Origin: Gallionella sp.
Lineage (GTDB): Bacteria; Pseudomonadota; Gammaproteobacteria; Burkholderiales; Gallionellaceae
NCBI GenBank assembly: GCA_017880945.1
Contig: JADGRM010000021.1
Span: 1 to 15,612, forward strand
Reading direction: 5' to 3'
Length of the DNA stretch: 15,612 nucleotides
The stretch's first letter is position 1. Each line of letters opens with the position of its first letter. Shown here piece by piece: positions 7,485-13,777 of this stretch. The notes beneath the pieces are model-generated. The model saw only the letters and a list, made by a program, of their open reading frames with translations, searched no databases and was not told the DNA's origin. The translations under genes and the position numbers were made by a program.

Positions 7485-8666
7485 ATGGCAATAACACCGT
7501 TCCACCCGCCGCAACGCGTATTGATGGGGCCCGGCCCTTCCGATGTCAGCCCGCGCGTTCTGGAAGCCTTGTCGCGCCCGACCATCGGCCATCTCGATCC
7601 GGTGTTCGTGTCCTTCATGGACGAGATGAAGGTGCTGCTGAAATTCGCTTTCCAGACCGATAATGAATTGACCATGCCGGTATCGGCACCGGGTTCCGCC
7701 GGGATGGAGACCTGCTTCGTCAATCTGGTCGAGCCGGGTGACAAGGTCATCGTGTGCCAGAACGGCGTATTCGGCGGACGCATGAAAGAGAACGTCGAAC
7801 GCATCGGCGGTATCGCGGTGATGGTGCAGGATGACTGGGGTCGCGCGGTCGATCCGCAAAAACTGGAAGACGCGCTCAAGGCCAATCCGGATACCAAGGT
7901 CGTCGCTTTCGTGCACGCGGAAACTTCCACCGGCGCGCAGTCCGACGCGAAGACGCTGGTCGAGATCGCGCACAAATACCATTGCCTGACCATCGTGGAC
8001 GCGGTCACTTCGCTGGGCGGCACGCCGCTCAAGGTGGACGAGTGGAACATCGATGCGATCTATTCCGGCACGCAGAAATGCCTGTCGTGCACGCCGGGTC
8101 TCTCTCCGGTGAGCTTCAGCCCGAATGCGCAGGAAAAGATCAAGAACCGCAAGACCAGGGTGCAGAGCTGGTTCATGGACCTGAATCTGGTGATGGGCTA
8201 CTGGGGCGGCGCGACCAAGCGCGCCTACCACCACACCGCGCCGATCAACGCGCTGTACGGATTGCACGAGGCGCTGGTGATGCTGCAGGAAGAGGGTCTG
8301 CATAACGCCTGGGCACGCCATCATAATAATCATCTCGCGCTGCGCGCGGGACTGGAAGCGATGGGCCTGAACTTCGTGGTGCCGGAAGCGGAACGCCTGC
8401 CGCAACTGAATGCGATCTCTGTGCCGGATGGCGTCGACGAAGCCGCAGTGCGCTCCATCCTGTTGTCCGACTATCATCTGGAGATCGGCGCAGGCCTGGG
8501 TGCGATGGCCGGCAAAGTGTGGCGCATCGGCTTGATGGGACACGCCAGCAATCCTCGCAACGTGCGGCTGTGCCTCAACGCACTGGACGATGTGCTCGTC
8601 CGCCTGAAAGCGCCGATCAAGCACGGCGTCGCTGTGGATGCGGCGAACAGGAAGCTGGCTGACTGA
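7485..8666 (+). CDS. Serine/alanine-glyoxylate aminotransferase (class V, PLP-dependent)
   Basis: Transfers an amino group to glyoxylate, giving glycine, from serine or alanine as donor. 393 residues, the normal length for the AGXT/SGAT family. The substrate-side segment MGPGPSDVSPRVL is at about 14-26, SAPGSAGMET at about 67-76, AETSTGAQSD at 145-154, the PLP-contacting VDAVTSLGG at 171-179, and the PLP lysine K198 in SGTQKCLS. The start has an unusually strong AGGAGA 4-5 bases upstream. The gene follows glcDEF by 40 bp, which argues that its substrate is the glyoxylate the dehydrogenase makes. Sequence alone does not separate serine- from alanine-glyoxylate activity, and the SGTQKCLS core is shared with related purine-catabolism enzymes; the operon context makes glyoxylate the likely acceptor. 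Confidence 0.92.
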   Translation: MAITPFHPPQRVLMGPGPSDVSPRVLEALSRPTIGHLDPVFVSFMDEMKVLLKFAFQTDNELTMPVSAPGSAGMETCFVNLVEPGDKVIVCQNGVFGGRMKENVERIGGIAVMVQDDWGRAVDPQKLEDALKANPDTKVVAFVHAETSTGAQSDAKTLVEIAHKYHCLTIVDAVTSLGGTPLKVDEWNIDAIYSGTQKCLSCTPGLSPVSFSPNAQEKIKNRKTRVQSWFMDLNLVMGYWGGATKRAYHHTAPINALYGLHEALVMLQEEGLHNAWARHHNNHLALRAGLEAMGLNFVVPEAERLPQLNAISVPDGVDEAAVRSILLSDYHLEIGAGLGAMAGKVWRIGLMGHASNPRNVRLCLNALDDVLVRLKAPIKHGVAVDAANRKLAD

Positions 8667-8688
8667 TCCATTGCAAGCATGCAAACAA

Positions 8689-8720
8689 AAACCCTCCCAT
8701 CATTAGTGATAGGAGGGTTT
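8689..8720. terminator. Hairpin terminator between convergent genes
   Basis: Arms AAACCCTCC (8689-8697) and GGAGGGTTT (8712-8720) pair perfectly. After one mismatch ATCA/TGAT extends the stem around a TTAG loop. Read on the minus strand the stem is followed by TTTTTGTTT, a good intrinsic terminator for the GGDEF-EAL gene. On the plus strand it gives only a short T run after the aminotransferase gene, so it may work in both directions with unequal strength. Confidence 0.85.
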
Positions 8721-8792
8721 CGACACATTGAAGACGGACGATAACTTCCAAAGCATCCATCCCATCCGGGATTCGCAAATCAGCGGCTGCGA

Positions 8793-11405
8793 TCAACCCT
8801 GCTTCAGCAGCGCCTCGAACTGCTCAACCGGTACCGGCTTGCTAAACAGATTCCCCTGGTAGTGAGTGCAACCCTTGCCCAAGAGGAGTTGTCGTTGCTG
8901 TTCCGTCTCCACCCCTTCGGCAATGACGTCCAGGTTCAAGCTTTGTGCCATGGCAATGATGGTGCGCACAATCGCTTTATCGCTGCTATCTATGACAATA
9001 TCGCGTACGAACGACTGGTCAATCTTGAGCTGATCGAGCGGCAGCCGTTTGAGGTATTGCAGGGATGAATAGCCGGTGCCGAAGTCGTCCAATGAGAACT
9101 GGACACCGATTTCCTTCAATGCGTTCATGGTTGCGATGGTCTCTTTGATATTCTCCAGCAACATGCCTTCAGTCATCTCCAGCTTGAGAAGCATCGGGTT
9201 GATGTCATGGTGTTGCACGGCAGCTTGTACTTGAGCCACGAAATCAGCCTGACGTAATTGCTTGGCACTGACGTTCACCGCCAGAACAAGGTGACGCGTT
9301 AGCACCTCTTGTTCCCATGACTTGAGTTGGGCGCAGGCCGTATCCAGCACCCATTGCCCGATGGGCAGTATCAGCCCGGTTTCTTCCGCCAACGGAATGA
9401 ATTGAGCGGGAGACATCAGACCGCGTTCAGGGTGTAGCCAGCGTATCAATGCCTCTGCGCCCAAGGGACGTGACATTCTGTCCACCTGAATCTGGTAGTA
9501 CAACTGGAATTGTTGCTTCTCAAGTGCTTTGTGTAATTCGCCCTCCAGTGAGACACGTGCAGAGATGCTAGTCTGCATTTTCGGGTCGAAGAAGCACAGG
9601 GTGTTGCGGCCTGCTTTCTTGGCCTGATACATCGCGATGTCGGCTTGTTTCATCAGTTCATCTAACGCCTGTTGGTGGTCGTTAAACAGGGTGACTCCGA
9701 TGCTGGCGGTGCAGCGGTAAGCAAACTTGTCAAGCTTGTAAGGTTGGCTGAGGGCAGCGAGAATTTTCTCGCCGATGGCTTCCGTCTGCGCCGCAGCTTC
9801 AATGGGTTGTTCGCTCAGGTTTTCCAGCATCACCACGAACTCGTCACCGCCCAGACGGGCCACGGTGTCGCCTTCGCGCACACAGGAGGTCAGACGTTGA
9901 GCGACCTGTTGCAGCAGCAGATCACCGATGTCATGGCCGAGCGTGTCGTTGAGGTTCTTGAAATTGTCGAGGTCGATAAACAGCAGCCCGCCTGCCCGGT
10001 CAGCTCGCGCACTTGAAGCCAATGCCTGCCTGAGCCGATCCAGCAGAAGTAGCCGGTTTGGCAGTTGAGTGAGGGGGTCATAGAACGCCAGATTTTTGAT
10101 CTTATCCGCCACCTCCATGCTCATGGTGAAGTCGGTGATTGTGGCAACGTAATTCGTGACGGTACCGCTTGGGCTTTTCACTGCAGTGATGATGAGATGT
10201 TCCAGACAGATATCGCCGTTCTTGCGCCGGTTCCAGATTTCACCATCCCATCCGCCTGTGCGCTGGATGTCCTTCCACATTGCCGCATAGAAGTCAGCAT
10301 CATGACGGCCAGATCTGAGTATCCCTGGGTTCTGGCCAATGACTTCGTTGGCGGCGTAACCGGTGATCTCTGTAAAGGCGCGGTTCACCCTAAGGATCGT
10401 GTTATCGGCGTCGGTGATCATGATGCCTTCTTGAGTTTCAAAAGCGGTGGCAGCGATGTGTAGCTGCTGTTCAGCTTGCTTGCGATCACTGATATCGGTG
10501 TGTGTACCGATTAACCGCAGTGGATTTCCTTTATCATCACGACTGACCAGCTTTCCCCTGGAAAATATCCATTTCCAGGAGCCATCTTTGCAGCGCATGC
10601 GGAACTCGATAACATAAAATGGCTGGTTACCTGCGAAATATTCCTGGATGGTGGATAACACGCGATCCTTGTCATCGGGGTGCAGATGTTCTAACCACCC
10701 AGCTCCGGTACCCGGAAATTCATGATCGGCGTAGCCGACCATTTCTTTCCAGCGCTTGGAATACAAGGCTTCATCGGTTTTAGGATTCCAATCCCACACT
10801 CCGTCTCCTGCGCCTTCCAGTGCGAATTTCCAGCGCTCTTCATTCTCGCGATTTTGCCTGGCTGAAATAAGGCTGCTTAAGGTGTCCGAAATTCGATGTG
10901 CGATAACCTGGAAAAGATGCAGATCCTCTGCACCATGCACCACCTCACTTTCACAATGATGCAGTCCAAACGCCCAAGCCTTTTCGATTTTCGGCCGCAA
11001 AGCTGTTATCAATTGGGATTTGACTGAAAAGTCTTCTGCAATGAAAGGAGGGACAGGGTGATCGGTATCCGGGCAATATTGGATCGTGCCATTGGCACTG
11101 AGCAAGTCGCTGAATAGTTCAGATATATTGCTACCCATCGGCATTTCCACCCCTTGCACGAATAGTCCCGGCCATTCTGGACGCGTGCGCTCCATGGGAA
11201 CACCCCAAGACTTCGCATCGGGATCACAGGGGTACAAGAACCAGGCGCGATCCGCATTAAAGAGCTCAAGCACCAAATCCAGCACGCCACTCATCATGTC
11301 ATCCATGTTCTCGCTGGCAAGGCTGATTTGTGTAATCTGATTCAAAACATCCAGGAGTCGAATGCGATGCAAAAGATCGTCAGAAAGTTGATGGTCTTTA
11401 TTCAT
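8793..11405 (-). CDS. GAF-PAS-PAS-GGDEF-EAL cyclic-di-GMP sensor protein
   Basis: 870-residue signalling protein predicted to make and/or degrade cyclic-di-GMP. Order: a GAF-like N-terminal domain (about 20-183), a PAS/PAC domain (about 190-315, ending in THTDISDRKQAEQQL), a second PAS domain (about 316-428), GGDEF (about 435-605) and EAL (about 612-868). The cyclase signature RLGGDEF is intact (519-523), with an RxxD inhibitory site R510-EGD five residues before it. The phosphodiesterase residues also look complete: EALIRW (651), N711, E743 in KLEMTE, DDFGTGYSSL (773-774), K794 and E830 in AEGVET. No transmembrane helix is apparent, so it is probably cytoplasmic. The start ATG has no clear Shine-Dalgarno. 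Single-gene unit ending in the terminator at 8689-8720. The sensed signal is unknown. Confidence 0.95.
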   Translation of the reverse strand: MNKDHQLSDDLLHRIRLLDVLNQITQISLASENMDDMMSGVLDLVLELFNADRAWFLYPCDPDAKSWGVPMERTRPEWPGLFVQGVEMPMGSNISELFSDLLSANGTIQYCPDTDHPVPPFIAEDFSVKSQLITALRPKIEKAWAFGLHHCESEVVHGAEDLHLFQVIAHRISDTLSSLISARQNRENEERWKFALEGAGDGVWDWNPKTDEALYSKRWKEMVGYADHEFPGTGAGWLEHLHPDDKDRVLSTIQEYFAGNQPFYVIEFRMRCKDGSWKWIFSRGKLVSRDDKGNPLRLIGTHTDISDRKQAEQQLHIAATAFETQEGIMITDADNTILRVNRAFTEITGYAANEVIGQNPGILRSGRHDADFYAAMWKDIQRTGGWDGEIWNRRKNGDICLEHLIITAVKSPSGTVTNYVATITDFTMSMEVADKIKNLAFYDPLTQLPNRLLLLDRLRQALASSARADRAGGLLFIDLDNFKNLNDTLGHDIGDLLLQQVAQRLTSCVREGDTVARLGGDEFVVMLENLSEQPIEAAAQTEAIGEKILAALSQPYKLDKFAYRCTASIGVTLFNDHQQALDELMKQADIAMYQAKKAGRNTLCFFDPKMQTSISARVSLEGELHKALEKQQFQLYYQIQVDRMSRPLGAEALIRWLHPERGLMSPAQFIPLAEETGLILPIGQWVLDTACAQLKSWEQEVLTRHLVLAVNVSAKQLRQADFVAQVQAAVQHHDINPMLLKLEMTEGMLLENIKETIATMNALKEIGVQFSLDDFGTGYSSLQYLKRLPLDQLKIDQSFVRDIVIDSSDKAIVRTIIAMAQSLNLDVIAEGVETEQQRQLLLGKGCTHYQGNLFSKPVPVEQFEALLKQG

Positions 11406-11578
11406 TTTGATAAAGAATTAATGATTCACGCTGTCATAGTGTTATGGTCGGGACAAGAAATAAACCAATGCACGCCCAATGAATAATCGCTTCATGCTCC
11501 AAATCGCCATTGGAATACCAACATGTTAACAGTCGCAGACCGAACCTAAGCCGACCTTCGAATTGTTTGAAAGCGGCC

Positions 11579-11599
11579 GTGCGGAAAAATTTTCTGCAC
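11579..11599. repeat. 21-bp near-perfect palindrome
   Basis: Arms GTGCgGAAAA and TTTTCtGCAC flank a single central A with one mismatched pair (lower case). It lies between the stop of the 59-aa gene and the start of the GGDEF-EAL gene, 174 bp upstream of the latter. It may be a regulator site or part of a decayed repeat. The rest of 11406-11659 shows no gene. Confidence 0.4.
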
Positions 11600-11659
11600 A
11601 TGATGCCACGTCCCCATATTGTTATGGCCGAGAGGTAGCACCGAAATAATCAGTGAATT

Positions 11660-11839
11660 TCAGGAAATCTCCGGATCCTCACCGGAGGGCATTGTCGTAA
11701 GTGCCAGTTCAAGGTTCGAGGCAAGATTGTCAGCATATTGGGCCGCCTCAATTAACCGAAGCGACTTGTAGTATTTGGCTTTCGACCGAAAAGTATCGAT
11801 ATCGTCCAACAGTATCTTTCTTGTTTCGTCTTTTTTCAT
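11660..11839 (-). CDS. Small hypothetical protein, 59 aa
   Basis: I do not recognise the family. The 59-residue product is hydrophilic and probably largely alpha-helical (DETRKILLDDIDTFRSKAKY, then LRLIEAAQYADNLASNLELA), with an acidic tail (GEDPEIS) and no signal peptide or membrane segment. The frame is open 54 codons further upstream, but ATG 11839 has a strong AGGAG about eight bases before it, and the longer reading runs through apparently non-coding sequence. An inverted repeat and a -10-like TATTAT lie just upstream, so it probably has its own regulated promoter. Its neighbours, the GGDEF-EAL gene downstream and the thioesterase upstream, give no functional hint. Confidence 0.65.
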   Translation of the reverse strand: MKKDETRKILLDDIDTFRSKAKYYKSLRLIEAAQYADNLASNLELALTTMPSGEDPEIS

Positions 11840-11861
11840 CGCTCCACTCCTGAACTTGGTT

Positions 11862-11877
11862 GATCTGAGGTCAGATC
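11862..11877. promoter_or_regulatory. Inverted-repeat operator candidate before the 59-aa gene
   Basis: GATCTGA and TCAGATC form perfect 7-bp arms around GG. The repeat lies 22 bp before the ATG on the minus strand, just downstream of the -10-like hexamer, and so would cover the expected transcription start. That is where a repressor normally binds. It could instead act as a 5'-leader hairpin. Confidence 0.45.
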
Positions 11878-11878
11878 G

Positions 11879-11907
11879 ATAATATGCGCTCAATAAAAAT
11901 GGCTTAA
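11879..11907 (-). promoter_or_regulatory. Possible sigma70 promoter for the 59-aa gene
   Basis: Minus strand: TATTAT (11884 to 11879, five of six matches to the -10 consensus), 17 bp from TTAAGC (three of six for -35). The -10 is good and the -35 weak. The -35 overlaps a GTTAAGC box resembling those before the next two genes. Confidence 0.35.
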
Positions 11908-12044
11908 CAAATTTGTCCGCCACATATGCATAATAGTATGGACATGAGTGAATGTCTCTTTTGGCACAAAGAATACGTTCGAACTTTCCATAAGCAGACA
12001 CTTTACGTTTGATGTAATCGGATGCCGAGGCTCAGAGGAAACCC

Positions 12045-12059
12045 GCAAGCACAGCTTGC
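12045..12059 (-). terminator. Weak hairpin after the thioesterase gene
   Basis: GCAAGC and GCTTGC form a 6-bp stem with a 3-base loop, 24 bp past the thioesterase stop on the minus strand, followed by GGGTTTCC. The T run is short, so this is at best a weak terminator. It could also be a relic of a hairpin element. Confidence 0.35.
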
Positions 12060-12082
12060 CGGAAGTCGGGTTGACTGATAAC

Positions 12083-12508
12083 TTATGTGTTGTCTCTTTT
12101 CTTCGCGTCTACCCTGGCATTAAATTTCTCCCGGATGATCACGAACCGCTCATGCCGCCCTTTGGAGATCAGGTCCACCCCATCATGGGCTTCCACGGCA
12201 AAAACAAGTTTCCTTCCCTCGACGGCTATCAATTCAACGGTAGCCGTTACTTCGAGGCCGGGCGGTGTTGCGGCTTCGTGGCTAACGTCGATGTGCGTTC
12301 CAAGCGTCTGTTCTTGCGGCCAATCAATGTGGGGGTTGATTGCCTTGATGCAGGCCCATTCGAGGAAACCCACCAGGAAGCCGGTTGCAAAGACTTCTGG
12401 CATTGCCGCAAACTCTTCCGATTCCGGATAAAGCGCGGGGACAGTTTTCGATGCGGGCACGACGAACTTATGCTCGTATCTGATACCTGGTTTCAATGTT
12501 TCCTTCAT
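12083..12508 (-). CDS. FlK-like hotdog-fold acyl-CoA thioesterase
   Basis: 141 residues. It aligns without gaps over its N-terminal half to fluoroacetyl-CoA thioesterase FlK of Streptomyces cattleya as I remember it. Shared segments include FVVPASKTVPALYPESEEF, PEVFATGF, EWACIKA, ATPPGLEVT and AHDGVD. FlK's catalytic and binding positions T42, E50, G69, H76 and R120 correspond to T42, E50, G70, H77 and R121 here, so an active hydrolase of a short acyl-CoA is likely. FlK's lid residue F36 is M36 here, which makes fluoroacetyl-CoA specificity doubtful. The ATG is preceded by GGGAGAAAAGG. A hairpin element with a GTTAAGC box ends 16 bp upstream. It is probably cytoplasmic; no metabolic neighbour suggests a substrate. 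Confidence 0.88.
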   Translation of the reverse strand: MKETLKPGIRYEHKFVVPASKTVPALYPESEEFAAMPEVFATGFLVGFLEWACIKAINPHIDWPQEQTLGTHIDVSHEAATPPGLEVTATVELIAVEGRKLVFAVEAHDGVDLISKGRHERFVIIREKFNARVDAKKRDNT

Positions 12509-12524
12509 CCTTTTCTCCCGTTAC

Positions 12525-12557
12525 GCTTAACCGTTACTAGCCGGACGCCCGTGTCCG
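12525..12557 (-). repeat. attC-like hairpin element, copy A
   Basis: On the minus strand a GGAC-type hairpin (14 bp, loop GG) is followed 11 bp later by GTTAAGC, a match to the integron core GTTRRRY. Partly complementary outer bases (CGCT/AGCG, TTA/TAA, reaching 12570) could extend the fold. It matches copy B at 24 of 32 positions with no gaps. It sits between the pilin-fusion stop (25 bp from its outer edge) and the thioesterase start. Confidence 0.5.
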
Positions 12558-12594
12558 ATAATTTTTAGCGGCACTGAAAGCGCATGATGCCATT

Positions 12595-13560
12595 CTAATT
12601 TTCCGGTCCACCCCGACACTGGCGTGGCAGGTATCTGTCCTTGATCTCTTGGCTCATGCACTTCCATATGATTTTGTTATTTGCATCAAAAGATGGCACT
12701 AACAGCAAGGTCTTGCCCTCAATGGGTGCGGTTGCCATCGTGATAGTCACAACGCTATTTTGACTATCTACACCAATTTCTTTAATGAACGGCGGAAGCG
12801 GCGCTGCAAACCCTGCCTGCGCCAGGCTGACGGGAGTTTGTTGATGCTGGTAATAATAATTGGCGACCGACTCGGCTGCGTTTGTCCCGACAACGGCAGC
12901 TTGAGCCATACGGGCGCGTGTTGTGTAATCCTGGTATGCGGGAATAGCGATAGCAGCAAATATCCCGAGCATGGCAATAAGCGCAAATACAAGAACGGCG
13001 ATCAGCACCACGTTGCTGGTGCCGCCCTTTCCAGAAAGCTCTCCGAGCTGTCGTTGCAAATCATGTGTAGACGAGCGGGTTTCTGAAATCTTCTTCTTGC
13101 AGTGTTTGTAGTAAAGGGCGTTTGCATACATCGGCGGCAACAACAAAATGCCGGCCGCATACAAGAAATAACCTATGCCAATAAAGGTACCGGCAGATTT
13201 TCCAGACATGGCAGCAGCAACCCCCATCGGGATCATGACGAGATAGGGCAGCAAGAAATATATCAGGGCGTTCAGCCACATCTTTCTGTAAAGGAACCAG
13301 TAAAAGGTTACAAAGAAGGCGGGCCAATTCCATGAAGCACCTGCATTCCCATCTCTGTCAAAGCGGGAGAAATGCCGCAAATAGTAGTCCTGATTCTTGG
13401 GTCCGACTATGGCCCTGTAAAATTCCTCCGGATTGCCAGGCGAATCAAATTCTGTGTGTAGGGTGGAGGCATTCTGTACGACTTGAGGCAGCACACTGCC
13501 GCAGCCGGAACAAAACTTTGCAGTGTTGTCGTTTGTGTTTCCGCATTGTGGGCAAAACAT
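12595..13560 (-). CDS. Zinc-ribbon, membrane-domain and type IV pilin-like fusion protein
   Basis: 321 residues of unknown function. An N-terminal zinc ribbon has C3-x2-C6 and C17-x2-C20. A DUF2628-like region follows (about 45-155) with aromatic NWPAFFVTFYWFLYRKMW and hydrophobic segments at about 96-118 and 123-145. A third hydrophobic helix (about 183-206) runs into GIFAAIAIPAYQDYTTRARM, the N-terminal helix of type IV pilins, then a pilin-like C-terminus with EGKTLLLVPS, KIIWKC301 and DRYLPRQC315, the usual disulfide pair. The pilin cleavage motif (G/FTLIE) is absent, so it should stay membrane-embedded. The frame opens 28 codons earlier, but the zinc ribbon and AGGGAG Shine-Dalgarno mark ATG 13560. 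Flanked by hairpin elements A and B. Confidence 0.85.
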   Translation of the reverse strand: MFCPQCGNTNDNTAKFCSGCGSVLPQVVQNASTLHTEFDSPGNPEEFYRAIVGPKNQDYYLRHFSRFDRDGNAGASWNWPAFFVTFYWFLYRKMWLNALIYFLLPYLVMIPMGVAAAMSGKSAGTFIGIGYFLYAAGILLLPPMYANALYYKHCKKKISETRSSTHDLQRQLGELSGKGGTSNVVLIAVLVFALIAMLGIFAAIAIPAYQDYTTRARMAQAAVVGTNAAESVANYYYQHQQTPVSLAQAGFAAPLPPFIKEIGVDSQNSVVTITMATAPIEGKTLLLVPSFDANNKIIWKCMSQEIKDRYLPRQCRGGPEN

Positions 13561-13606
13561 TCCTTTTCTCCCTGACTCGTTTTTGCTGTTATCGAGGTTT
13601 TTTGCT

Positions 13607-13639
13607 GCCCAACATTTAATAGCCGGACGCTTGCGTCCA
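13607..13639 (-). repeat. attC-like hairpin element, copy B
   Basis: Perfect 6-bp stem GGACGC/GCGTCC with a 2-base loop, followed on the minus strand by GTTGGGC 11 bp after the stem. Same spacing and 24 of 32 bases as copy A. The box lies 46 bp upstream of the pilin-fusion ATG. I found no matching 5' partner box, so it may be a half-site or a different class of repeat. Confidence 0.5.
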
Positions 13640-13777
13640 AACATTTCTTAAAAGTACTGACTCGCATATTGCCATCGTGTATTGCAGGTGTGCAATGGTT
13701 TTGATTTATCGCCAACCCCGTGCCATTGCCAGAATTCAGTATCCGGCGAATGGCAATGCAATTCAGACCACCCTCGC

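Noticed and set aside
7410..8684. 424-codon minus-strand open frame
   Set aside because: It runs opposite the aminotransferase over its full length. The aminotransferase has the PLP lysine and a strong ribosome-binding site; the reverse frame looks like shadow composition.
11840..12001. 54-codon N-terminal extension of the 59-aa protein
   Set aside because: The strong AGGAG lies before the inner ATG, and the extension covers the promoter- and operator-like sequence.
11948..12568. 206-codon plus-strand open frame
   Set aside because: It is antisense to the FlK-like thioesterase and crosses non-coding flanks and a hairpin element.
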